Made by a program: the position numbers and the translations under genes. Shown piece after piece: positions 1-5,670 of a stretch of 6,535 bases of DNA. The notes under the pieces are model-generated. The model saw only the letters and a program-made list of their open reading frames with translations, was not told where the DNA came from and did no database searches. This DNA comes from Methanobacterium sp. UBA294 (lineage in GTDB: Archaea; Methanobacteriota; Methanobacteria; Methanobacteriales; Methanobacteriaceae). Numbering within the stretch: the first letter of the stretch is position 1; each line of letters opens with the position of its first letter. The stretch lies in NCBI GenBank assembly GCA_002494495.1, contig DACB01000003.1, positions 1-6,535 on the forward strand, given 5' to 3'.

Positions 1-665
1 TCAATGAACAGGATGTGATTGCAAGTTCTATTAGCACAGAAAAAATCCTAAGCAATATGAACCAGGACTTCTTAATTTCAATGAATTCCGCCGGTTCAGA
101 TCCAATAAGCTATATGCTGAACTATGAAGCGCCAAGTGTAACATTAAACGAAATTTTAGGACTAAATGAAGATGTATCAGTCATTCTAAATACTATACCG
201 GGAGCCACAATATACTACACCCTCGATGGAACTACACCAACCACAGGAAGTTTGGTTTATAATGGACCTATATCCATTTTAGAATCAACTACTTTTCAGT
301 ACATGGCTGCTCTAGGAGTATACTACTCACCAGTTTACAAGAAAACCTACACAATAAACAATCCAGAACCTATAATACCAGATCCAATTCCAAATCCAAC
401 ACCAACTCCAGGAAATATAATCACTGGCGCAGTAGCTGGAATAACAGGAGCTCTATTAAGCATAGTGAATGTAATAACCGAACCAGCCGCAACTGAAACA
501 GCACCAAACGAAATAGCACCAGGATTACCTGCAAACCCCTCTGAATCCGATGCAAATTCACTGCTTGGAATAATAATTGGGTTAATTATACTTGCAGTTA
601 TTGGTCTAGTTGCATATCTGGGAAGAGGCACAATTTTCGCCATGCTAGGACGTGGAAAACAATAA
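1..665 (+). CDS. C-terminal part of a membrane-anchored surface protein with chitobiase-type (CHB_HEX_C) domain
   Basis: The frame is open from the left edge (first whole codon at position 3), so the start lies outside the window; the GTG at 15 is internal and has no RBS. Nucleotides about 135-353 encode a beta-rich domain with the signature PGATIYYTLDGTTPT and a later YNGPI, typical of the chitobiase/beta-hexosaminidase C-terminal domain common in archaeal and bacterial cell-surface proteins. A proline-rich linker (about 363-413, repeated PNP/PTP) and an Ala/Thr/Pro-rich stretch follow. One hydrophobic helix (about 561-623) and a short basic tail ending GRGKQ come last. The layout implies an outside-facing protein tethered by its C-terminus. 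The enzymatic or binding domain must lie upstream and cannot be named from here. In methanogens such tails occur on adhesins and, as I recall, on secreted CobN/chelatase-like proteins. An oligo-T terminator follows directly. Confidence 0.8.
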   Translation, partial: NEQDVIASSISTEKILSNMNQDFLISMNSAGSDPISYMLNYEAPSVTLNEILGLNEDVSVILNTIPGATIYYTLDGTTPTTGSLVYNGPISILESTTFQYMAALGVYYSPVYKKTYTINNPEPIIPDPIPNPTPTPGNIITGAVAGITGALLSIVNVITEPAATETAPNEIAPGLPANPSESDANSLLGIIIGLIILAVIGLVAYLGRGTIFAMLGRGKQ

Positions 666-670
666 AAAAT

Positions 671-693
671 CTTTTTTTCTTTTTTTTATTTTA
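671..693 (+). terminator. Oligo-T terminator after the surface protein gene
   Basis: T7 (672-678), C, then T8 (680-687) and more T-rich sequence begin six bases after the stop codon. No stem precedes them. This is the usual archaeal intrinsic terminator form, and it separates the surface gene from the operon starting at 777. Confidence 0.65.
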
Positions 694-726
694 AAATGAA
701 AAATTTTGGATTAAATTAAGAAATAA

Positions 727-770
727 TTAATAATTAAATTTTATAGGATTCATCAAAACATGCTAGGAGG
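727..770 (+). promoter_or_regulatory. Promoter region and ribosome binding site of the FmdE/DUF364/methyltransferase operon
   Basis: A consensus Shine-Dalgarno AGGAGG lies at 765-770, six bases before the ATG at 777, and fixes that start. The stretch 715-745 is almost pure A/T. TATA-like TTAATAATTAAA (about 728-739) would place transcription start near 757-762, just ahead of the RBS. The RBS is clear. The exact TATA box is a guess because the whole leader is AT-rich. Confidence 0.55.
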
Positions 771-776
771 AATAAG

Positions 777-1355
777 ATGAGTGATTTTGACATTTTACTT
801 GAGAAAGGCAGGAATTTCCATGGTGAAGTATGTCCCGGCATAGTTTTAGGGACTAGAGTTGCCATGGCAGGGATGAGAGAACTAGGAATGGACCCTTTTG
901 TGAGGAATCGTGACTTAATGGTATACGTGGAGATAGACCGTTGCATGGCAGATGCAGTTCAGGCCGTAACCGGGATCACCATGGGGCATCGAACCCTAAA
1001 ATACAAGGATTACGGTAAATTTGCTGCCACATTCTTGGATCTGTCAAATGGAAAGGCAGTTAGAGTTTCTGTATTATTAGGTCCCCCTACATCTTCGGAT
1101 TCATCAAATGAAGGCAATACAAAACCAGATATGAAAGAAATGGTGGAAAAACTCTCCAAAACTCCTGAAGAAGAACTCCTTGTAATAGAAGAAGTAAAAG
1201 TTGATATTAAAGAAAATGACATTCCAGGATTCCCTAAATTCAAGGCCTTTTGCGAAGAATGTGGAGACAGGGTACTTGATAGACGAGAGGTTATAATTGA
1301 TGGTCGAATACTTTGTAAAGCCTGTGCTGAAGGTCCATACTATCAAAAAATATAG
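777..1355 (+). CDS. FmdE-family protein with C-terminal zinc ribbon
   Basis: This 192-residue protein has two parts. Residues about 10-100 form the FmdE domain (family named for a gene in the molybdenum formylmethanofuran dehydrogenase operon), seen in FHGEVCPGIVLGTR (14-27), DRCMADAVQAVTG (54-66) and DYGKFAAT (78-85). An acidic linker follows (about 105-148), then a zinc ribbon with CEECG at 159-163 and CKAC at 180-183, ending GPYY. The length is normal for methanogen FmdE proteins with the DksA/TraR-like ribbon. The biochemical role of the family is unsettled; the conserved His/Cys residues suggest metal binding. The more usual HGH and GCT signatures read HGE and GIT here. It is first in a tight operon with a DUF364 protein and a methyltransferase, not beside formylmethanofuran dehydrogenase subunits, so a role in that enzyme should not be assumed. 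The start is set by a strong RBS. It is probably cytoplasmic. Confidence 0.9.
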   Translation: MSDFDILLEKGRNFHGEVCPGIVLGTRVAMAGMRELGMDPFVRNRDLMVYVEIDRCMADAVQAVTGITMGHRTLKYKDYGKFAATFLDLSNGKAVRVSVLLGPPTSSDSSNEGNTKPDMKEMVEKLSKTPEEELLVIEEVKVDIKENDIPGFPKFKAFCEECGDRVLDRREVIIDGRILCKACAEGPYYQKI

Positions 1356-1358
1356 GAT
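1354..1358 (+). promoter_or_regulatory. RBS of the DUF364 gene overlapping the upstream stop codon
   Basis: AGGAT lies seven bases before the ATG at 1366 and overlaps the TAG stop of the FmdE-family gene at 1353-1355. The arrangement suggests translational coupling of the two genes. Confidence 0.5.
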
Positions 1359-1365
1359 AAATTAA

Positions 1366-2109
1366 ATGAAGCTAATTAATGAACTAATCGAAGCTGCAAG
1401 TATAAATAATTCTCCAGTGAATGATGTAAGGGTTGGGATATCCTGGACTGGCGTTCATGGAAAATATGGGGGAGTTTCCAAGACCTATGGCATCCCAATA
1501 GCTCATGGCAATTACACTCGAGATATGGGTGAATTAACAAGTAAAACCACATTAGAGCTGGCTGATTATATTAAATCCTGGAATCTGGTGGAATCTAGCA
1601 TTGGCGTGGCTGCCATTAATTCCATGTTTAAACCAAAGGGGAAAAAGGGCGTAAATGCTCAAGATATTATTATAGAGGAAAGTAAAAATAAGAAGGTCAC
1701 CATGGTGGGTAAGTTTCCCAAGATAGATGAGATAAGATCCGTAGCCAAAGAGTTATGGGTCTTAGAATCTGATCAATCCCTTATAAACCCTAAAGAAGGA
1801 ATAATCACAGAATCAGCAGCAGAATATGTATTCCCCGGAAGTGATATTCTGGTTATAACTGGATCTACACTGATAAATAAAGGATTGGAACGTTACCTAA
1901 ACCTGGCCAAAAATACTGATGCATATACTATAATAATGGGGCCCAGTACTCCTATGAGTGATGTACTATTTGATTATGGTGCTGATATGTTGGCTGGTAT
2001 GGAAATATTAGACCCAGCTGCCATCCTCCGTAAGATAAGCCAGAGTGGAGGTATGATCAACACCAAGGTTTGTAAAGGTGAAATAGGTTTCAGAGTACTT
2101 GAAGCATAA
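1366..2109 (+). CDS. DUF4213/DUF364 (putative heavy-metal chelation) domain protein
   Basis: The 247-residue product matches the two-domain layout of this family. An enolase-N-like DUF4213 domain spans about residues 5-95 and ends at GVAAIN (80-85). A Rossmann-like DUF364 domain spans about 100-245, with VGKFP (114-118), the PGSDILVITGSTLINKG region (157-173) and GPSTPMS (192-198). The family has been labelled putative heavy-metal chelation from structural work, but no reaction is established. There is no signal peptide or membrane helix, so it is cytoplasmic. The gene begins 10 bases after the FmdE-family stop and ends 18 bases before a methyltransferase, so the three are almost surely co-transcribed. 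As I recall, DUF364 proteins often sit near metal or corrinoid transport genes in anaerobes. That supports a metal-handling role by inference only. Confidence 0.88.
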   Translation: MKLINELIEAASINNSPVNDVRVGISWTGVHGKYGGVSKTYGIPIAHGNYTRDMGELTSKTTLELADYIKSWNLVESSIGVAAINSMFKPKGKKGVNAQDIIIEESKNKKVTMVGKFPKIDEIRSVAKELWVLESDQSLINPKEGIITESAAEYVFPGSDILVITGSTLINKGLERYLNLAKNTDAYTIIMGPSTPMSDVLFDYGADMLAGMEILDPAAILRKISQSGGMINTKVCKGEIGFRVLEA

Positions 2110-2117
2110 CTTGCTAG

Positions 2118-2122
2118 GGTGA
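2118..2122 (+). promoter_or_regulatory. RBS of the operon methyltransferase
   Basis: GGTGA, complementary to the archaeal 16S 3' end, lies five bases before the ATG at 2128 and supports that start over the in-frame ATG at 2149. Confidence 0.5.
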
Positions 2123-2127
2123 ATTAA

Positions 2128-2733
2128 ATGGATAAAGACTTACAAACGATGGATTCATTATCAATTACTGGAGTCCGCGCACCCATTTATCCCATTATTG
2201 CAGAACAGATTGTTGATGAACTTAAAATAAGAGAGGGCATTGCCATCGATGTTGGTGCTGGTCCTGCAGCACTTTCAATAGCGATGGCCAGAATAACTAA
2301 TCTTGAAATTTATGCAATGGACATATCAACTGAAATACTTGAAATTGCCCAAAAATCAATTGAAAATGAAGGTTTCAATGATAGAATAAAGCCAATCCTA
2401 GGAGATGTTCACCAGATACCTTTTCAAGATCACTTTGCAAATCTGATATTCAGCCGTGGGTCCATGTTTTTTTGGAATGACCTTACAACAGCCTTTAAAG
2501 AAATAAACAGGGTATTAATGCCCGGGGGCTTTGGATTCATAGGCGGTGGATTTGGAAGTGCTGCAGTAAAGAAAAAAGTTAAAAAACAGATTAAACATCA
2601 AAGTAACAGGCCCTATGAAAATTCTCCGAAAATTCAAGTAGATGACCTCGAAACAGCAGTAAAAGATGTTGGAATCCATAGTTACACCATAATTAATGAT
2701 GAATCAGGTTTGTGGGTTATATTTAAAAAATAA
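2128..2733 (+). CDS. Class I SAM-dependent methyltransferase (third gene of operon)
   Basis: The 201-residue product has a standard Rossmann methyltransferase core. SAM motif I is IDVGAGPAALS (40-50), the acidic residue ending strand 2 is in AMDIS (D65), motif II is GDVHQIPF (92-99), a strand-4 region is FSRGSMFFWND (108-118), and a late motif is RVLMPGGFGFIGGG (128-141). The region after about 145 is short and Lys-rich, then a final beta strand closes the fold. The substrate cannot be read from the sequence; the fold is used on small molecules, proteins and RNA alike. Its position 18 bases behind the DUF364 gene and just ahead of a T8 terminator makes it the last gene of the FmdE-DUF364-methyltransferase operon. 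The likely role is therefore methylation of whatever compound or partner that operon handles. Confidence 0.88.
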   Translation: MDKDLQTMDSLSITGVRAPIYPIIAEQIVDELKIREGIAIDVGAGPAALSIAMARITNLEIYAMDISTEILEIAQKSIENEGFNDRIKPILGDVHQIPFQDHFANLIFSRGSMFFWNDLTTAFKEINRVLMPGGFGFIGGGFGSAAVKKKVKKQIKHQSNRPYENSPKIQVDDLETAVKDVGIHSYTIINDESGLWVIFKK

Positions 2734-2738
2734 AAGCA

Positions 2739-2746
2739 TTTTTTTT
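2739..2746 (+). terminator. T8 terminator closing the three-gene operon
   Basis: Eight consecutive T residues begin five bases after the methyltransferase stop codon (2731-2733). No stem is visible. The next gene has its own RBS 26 bases further on, so read-through is possible. Confidence 0.5.
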
Positions 2747-2772
2747 AAAATATTAAGATACTGGGATAATCC

Positions 2773-2776
2773 GGAG
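2773..2776 (+). promoter_or_regulatory. RBS of the PsbP-like gene
   Basis: GGAG lies eight bases before the ATG at 2785 and fixes the start directly ahead of the hydrophobic N-terminal segment. Confidence 0.5.
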
Positions 2777-2784
2777 AAAGAAGC

Positions 2785-3315
2785 ATGAAATGGTATTACG
2801 TTGTATTTTTAATATTTTTTATTGTCTTATCCTGCATCACTATTTACAATGCGGTCATGCCTCAAAATTACAATGGAAACGGTATTTCCTTTGATTATCC
2901 CGGAACATGGATTAAATTAAATCAAAATCAATTGAATAATACCAATGAGAGCATGCAATCTGATCTTGTAGCTGTTGGCGATCCAAACAACGTCCATAAC
3001 GCAAATATCATAGTGATCGTACAGAAAACTGAAAAAATAGGTACACTTGATGAAATAGTCACTGCCAGTAAAGATGAATTAGCAAAAGATTGGGGAGCAG
3101 TTATGCATTCAGATAATATTATAAAAGTAGATGGAAGGGATGCTCATGATATTATTTACACAACAGACTCAAGATCGAATAAAAAAGAAAGAATGGTGAT
3201 TTTCGATAAAAATAACATGGTTTATTGTATAATTATGGGTGGATCCATTTCTGCATTCGACGACCAGAAGGACAACTTTGACCTGATCGTGAATAGCTTC
3301 AAGGTTACTGAATAA
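2785..3315 (+). CDS. Membrane-anchored PsbP-like (Mog1/PsbP-fold) small protein
   Basis: The 176-residue product starts with a hydrophobic helix (residues 4-24, after MKWYY). The helix serves as a signal anchor or uncleaved signal peptide and places the rest outside the membrane. The soluble part opens with GISFDYPGTWIKL (33-45), the hallmark first strands of PsbP-like proteins. It continues with alternating strand/helix segments and closes with the typical DLIVNSFKV (166-174). Methanobacteria carry many such short proteins of unknown function; in plants and cyanobacteria PsbP proteins bind photosystem II, which is irrelevant here. C17 could suggest lipidation, but the preceding VLS is a poor lipobox. 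It lies 51 bases after the methyltransferase, past a T tract but on the same strand, so it may be a separate unit or an operon tail. I know of no substrate or partner. Confidence 0.75.
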   Translation: MKWYYVVFLIFFIVLSCITIYNAVMPQNYNGNGISFDYPGTWIKLNQNQLNNTNESMQSDLVAVGDPNNVHNANIIVIVQKTEKIGTLDEIVTASKDELAKDWGAVMHSDNIIKVDGRDAHDIIYTTDSRSNKKERMVIFDKNNMVYCIIMGGSISAFDDQKDNFDLIVNSFKVTE

Positions 3316-3418
3316 TTTAAAAGGATATTCAGTGTTTAACTACAATATTAATCTGTTACTGAGAAAATCACACTCGCAACAATCCATCATAACATTATTG
3401 AGATCTATTTTTCTAAAG

Positions 3419-3448
3419 GAGAATTCGGATGAAATAAAGCCGAATCTC
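3419..3448. other. Imperfect hairpin in the intergenic region
   Basis: GAGAATTCGG (3419-3428) pairs with CCGAATCTC (3440-3448) with one bulged base and an 11-base loop. On the + strand it is followed by ATTTT, so it could serve as a weak terminator after the PsbP-like gene. On the other strand it sits at the end of the possible decayed remnant. AAAGGAG (3415-3421) followed by ATG-AAA-TAA in the loop (3429-3437) gives a two-codon reading frame behind an RBS-like sequence. The function is unknown. Confidence 0.35.
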
Positions 3449-3715
3449 ATTTTAAACTGCTAATTGGATTATTTATCAATTCGAGAAAAGTTAGGTGGTG
3501 AATAGTATTCTCCCTTTCAGATCTTGCGACAGAATCTCCTATACTGCTATTTTCAATGGTTATTTTGTAACTTCCGTTTATGGCGATGGCTTTTCCGCCT
3601 TTAGAACTTACACCCATCTCAGAAATAGACACATAATGATATTAATGTACTATTATTCATGTACCAGTTCAGTAGTGATGATGAAACCATTAATATTAGT
3701 ACCTGGGGCATGTGT
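3447..3715 (-). pseudogene. Possible decayed coding remnant (unrecognised beta-rich protein)
   Basis: No intact gene is seen between 3316 and 3819. On the - strand, three short protein-like pieces join end to end if two single-base shifts are allowed. Frame one covers 3715-3656 and includes GTNINGFIITTELVHE. A linking frame (about 3654-3634) reads NSTLISL. A third frame from GTG 3632 to the TGA at 3447-3449 includes KGGKAIAINGSYKITIENSS. The pieces are rich in beta-forming residues, with Asn/Gly turns. There is no RBS before the GTG at 3632 or before the first piece, which argues against a small intact gene. I do not recognise a family. Open frames also exist on the other strand (3495-3728), so this may be chance. 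Confidence 0.2.
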
Positions 3716-3819
3716 TCATTTTAGTTAGATTGGTACCCATTTTCCTCCACTACCTTGTTAATTTATCCTGGTGCTGTTGTTTCCATGTAATTACTTATTT
3801 AAATCCGCATAAATCCCTC

Positions 3820-4494
3820 TCATTCTCTTTTATTATAAACAAGGAATGAAATAGTAATCCCCATCAGTTTTTCATCTTTGATGATGGCACCAGGAAATAA
3901 CATTTTAATCTCCTTCTTTTTCAGTAGACGAATTGATTTAATAATTTCCATTGCCCTTTTTTTATCTGGAGTTTTTTCAAGGTACCCCAGTTTAAAATGA
4001 GTTAAAAGAAATGCCCGAAGTTTCATGGGAAATATCTGAAAGAAGGGTACGAAAAAATGAGGTTAAAATGGAGAGTAATAATTAGGTGTCTGGACAAAGA
4101 AGACCTTACCTACCCTCTGGATTTCTAAGGCCATCTTCTCTTGATCTTGGTAGGAACCGACGTGTTCAATAACTGAATTTGAAAATACAACATCGAATTC
4201 ATTGTCTTTAAACGGACTTAAATCTCTTGCATCGCCCTTAACATAGGTTAAGTTGTCATAACTGGTTTTTAGATAGTCAATTATGTTGAGAATAACTATT
4301 TCAAAATCATGACACCCGGCAAATCCCATTATCTCCCAGAAAACCTCGGTACCACCCACGTCTAGAATCCTCAAAGGTCGGGGTAAAGCATCAATCAGAT
4401 CTTTAAATATTTGAAATCTCTGTTTTCTTACTTTAAGGGCCAATGATCCTTCCTTTTCAAAGTCTGCGATCTTCCTGTAAAATTCAGTTAACAT
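3820..4494 (-). pseudogene. Class I SAM methyltransferase interrupted by an in-frame TAA stop
   Basis: Reading from ATG 4494, residues 1-143 contain a methyltransferase core: PRPLRILDVGGT (38-49, motif I), VKGDARDL (85-92), NEFDVVFSNSVIEHVG (98-113) and VFFVQTPNYY (131-140). Codon 144 is TAA (4063-4065). The same frame then stays open for 80 more codons, beginning PHFFVPFFQ and ending FLVYNKRE at the TGA 3820-3822. In relatives I recall, the motif runs PNYY.P.EPHFLFP, so the stop falls where Glu is expected, and one G-to-T change (GAA to TAA) explains it. No RBS precedes the internal ATG at 4026, so the tail is not a separate gene. UAA is not a selenocysteine or pyrrolysine codon. The start is uncertain: a TTG at 4569 would add 25 residues, but ATG 4494 with AAGGAT just upstream fits the family better. 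Either a recent pseudogene or a sequence error. Confidence 0.8.
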
Positions 4495-4657
4495 AATCCT
4501 TCGCTCAACATATTGTGTAAATTTGTATTTGAAATCCCCTTGAATTTCAACTATGAGTGTTTGAATCAATAATTAATGAAAACTGCTGTTTATCACAAAG
4601 TCCCTTCTTTTGTAGTCTTAATAGTGCAGTTACTTGACCATCTTCACTTAACATTCT

Positions 4658-4669
4658 TATACATGTATA
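4658..4669. repeat. 12-bp perfect palindrome in intergenic DNA
   Basis: TATACATGTATA is its own reverse complement. It lies between the divergently oriented broken methyltransferase (start at 4494 or 4569) and the frameshifted zinc-ribbon gene (start 4766). It could be an operator half-site pair or a TATA element (TTAATATAC on the - strand). The rest of 4570-4765 is AT-rich, and I see no other supported feature there. Confidence 0.25.
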
Positions 4670-4765
4670 TTAATCTTTTGGGTATTTTCTTTCTGGCATG
4701 TTTATAACAGGATAATTGGAAAATAACCTAGGATAAATCTTTTAATGTTCTAAGAATAGATTTAA

Positions 4766-4872
4766 ATGGCTAGATGTGTTGATTGTGGAGTGTTGATGAA
4801 GGTAAACAACACCTCAATGGTGGATATGCCTATTGCACATATTGCTTCGATAAAACGCATTATAAACTCTAA
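4766..4872 (+). pseudogene. Tiny CxxC...CxxC zinc-ribbon protein with a one-base frameshift
   Basis: ATG 4766 opens MARCVDCGV (4766-4792). The frame then loses protein character and runs to a stop at 4883-4885. If the base at 4792 is read twice (a -1 shift), the sequence continues VDEGKQHLNGGYAYCTYC and ends FDKTHYKL at the TAA 4870-4872. The joined 35-residue product has CVDC and CTYC knuckles with a GGYAYC turn, the classic small zinc ribbon. The simplest explanation is loss of one G from an ancestral GTGGTT at 4790-4794, or the same error in the assembly. There is no canonical slippery heptamer, so programmed shifting is unlikely. No clear RBS precedes the ATG; translation may be leaderless, or the gene may be dead. 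Its partner or function is unknown. Confidence 0.6.
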
Positions 4873-4926
4873 AAATGGGATCTAATTTAAAATAATCATC
4901 TGTTATTTGTAGCAGGAAAAAAGTAT

Positions 4927-4935
4927 AAAAAAAAA
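4927..4935 (-). terminator. Oligo-T terminator of the 4964-5575 methyltransferase
   Basis: Nine A residues on the + strand give T9 on the - strand, beginning 28 bases after the stop codon of the methyltransferase. This fits an archaeal oligo-T terminator. Confidence 0.5.
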
Positions 4936-4963
4936 TTTTAATGATCGCTTTTATTGTATTTAT

Positions 4964-5575
4964 TTATTTTTCGAATATTATAAGGTAATGGGATTTAATT
5001 CCTCCTTCCAATTCTTCTCCCACTTCAGTGTCCAGTTTAAACATCTTAAGATCGTGTTTACTGAACACCTCTTCCAGTTCCTCATGACTTCTTTTAATTC
5101 TAACTGGAGGGCCGTGGCCTGAGTCCATCTTCTTGTAATCCATGACTGCTATTTTACCTCCAGGTTTAATTACCCGTTTAAGTTCACTGATGGCTTCATC
5201 TGTGGTTTCAGTGCCCACAAAATGGTGGAAAACGTTGATCATAAGGCACATATCAACAACATTGTCATCAATGGCGATTTTATCCGCTATATCTGACTGG
5301 ACAGGGATTACGTTGGTTATTCCATCCTTTTTAAGGTCAATTTCCAAGTCCTCTATGGATGGTCCGTAAATATCCACTGCATATATCCTAGCGGTATCAT
5401 CCATCATATCATAAGCTTCCATGGCAACGTGCCCATCTCCACAACCTGCATCCATAAAAACCTCCTCTCCTCTAAGATCCAACCGGGAAATAACATCCCT
5501 GGCATCTATAAAAGATTCTGTAGTCCTGCCTTGGATACGATGGCCGTTTGATGGGTTTAATCCGGTATCTGACAT
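4964..5575 (-). CDS. Class I SAM-dependent methyltransferase (UbiE/ArsM-like)
   Basis: The 203-residue product is an intact class I methyltransferase. An N-terminal helix region (about 15-35) includes RTTESFIDARD, motif I is FMDAGCGDGHVA (40-51), the strand-2 acidic residue is in YAVDIYG (D68), motif II is around PVQSDIAD (91-98), the strand-4 motif is NVFHHFVG (114-121), and RVIKPGGKIAVMDYKK (134-149) is the post-III region. The segment GPPVRIKRSHEELEEVF (155-171) is characteristic of the UbiE/arsenite-methyltransferase-like branch, whose substrates range from quinones to arsenic. I see no conserved Cys trio that would argue for arsenite, so the substrate stays open. The start is set by ATG 5575 with AGGAG ten bases upstream. 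It stands alone on the - strand between its own promoter and terminator, 384 bases downstream of the polyferredoxin end. Confidence 0.88.
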   Translation of the reverse strand: MSDTGLNPSNGHRIQGRTTESFIDARDVISRLDLRGEEVFMDAGCGDGHVAMEAYDMMDDTARIYAVDIYGPSIEDLEIDLKKDGITNVIPVQSDIADKIAIDDNVVDMCLMINVFHHFVGTETTDEAISELKRVIKPGGKIAVMDYKKMDSGHGPPVRIKRSHEELEEVFSKHDLKMFKLDTEVGEELEGGIKSHYLIIFEK

Positions 5576-5585
5576 ATCTTTTAAT

Positions 5586-5631
5586 CTCCTATACTTATTT
5601 TTTTTATATATATTCGAATTGTAGCTTTATA
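5586..5631 (-). promoter_or_regulatory. Promoter and RBS of the 4964-5575 methyltransferase
   Basis: On the - strand, AGGAG occupies 5590-5586, ten bases before ATG 5575. Upstream lie a TATATATA element (5613-5605) preceded by CGAAT, resembling the methanogen BRE/TATA pattern, and a second TATAAA (5631-5626). The second would give a leader of about 25 bases that includes the RBS, so it may be the functional one. The first is a closer consensus match but would start transcription almost inside the RBS. Confidence 0.5.
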
Positions 5632-5642
5632 GAATTTCCTAA

Positions 5643-5668
5643 ATTAATTTAAATTTCATTAATTTAAA
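5643..5668. repeat. Two direct copies of an 11-base AT-rich motif
   Basis: ATTAATTTAAA occurs at 5643-5653 and exactly again at 5658-5668 (15-base period). It lies just left of the GC-rich island at 5671. It could be paired regulator sites or a TATA/BRE for a + strand transcript starting near 5676. AT-rich composition makes chance possible. Confidence 0.3.
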
Positions 5669-5670
5669 CA

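Noticed and set aside
347..643. 98-codon open frame on the - strand inside the surface protein gene
   Set aside because: It is the mirror of a clearly coding + strand frame with domain and membrane helix; it has no RBS and shows no family signature.
1010..1346. Two overlapping open frames on the - strand inside the FmdE-family gene
   Set aside because: They are shadows of the zinc-ribbon and linker coding sequence and have low-complexity Ser/Phe-rich translations.
3495..3728. 77-codon + strand frame starting GTG
   Set aside because: An RBS-like AGGTG overlaps the start but spacing is wrong; the translation is Tyr/Ser/Val-rich without recognisable pattern, and the opposite strand looks more protein-like.
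3820..4026. Separate 68-residue gene starting at ATG 4026
   Set aside because: It is in the same frame as the upstream methyltransferase, continues its family sequence, and has no RBS, so it is treated as the tail of one broken gene.
4547..4654. 35-codon - strand frame (MLSEDGQVTALLRLQ...) upstream of the broken methyltransferase
   Set aside because: Composition is protein-like, but there is no RBS and no recognised family; it is too short to support. It could be another remnant of the decaying patch.
5142..5624. Two + strand open frames across the intact methyltransferase
   Set aside because: They are shadows of the - strand gene, which has complete SAM-binding motifs, an RBS and a promoter.
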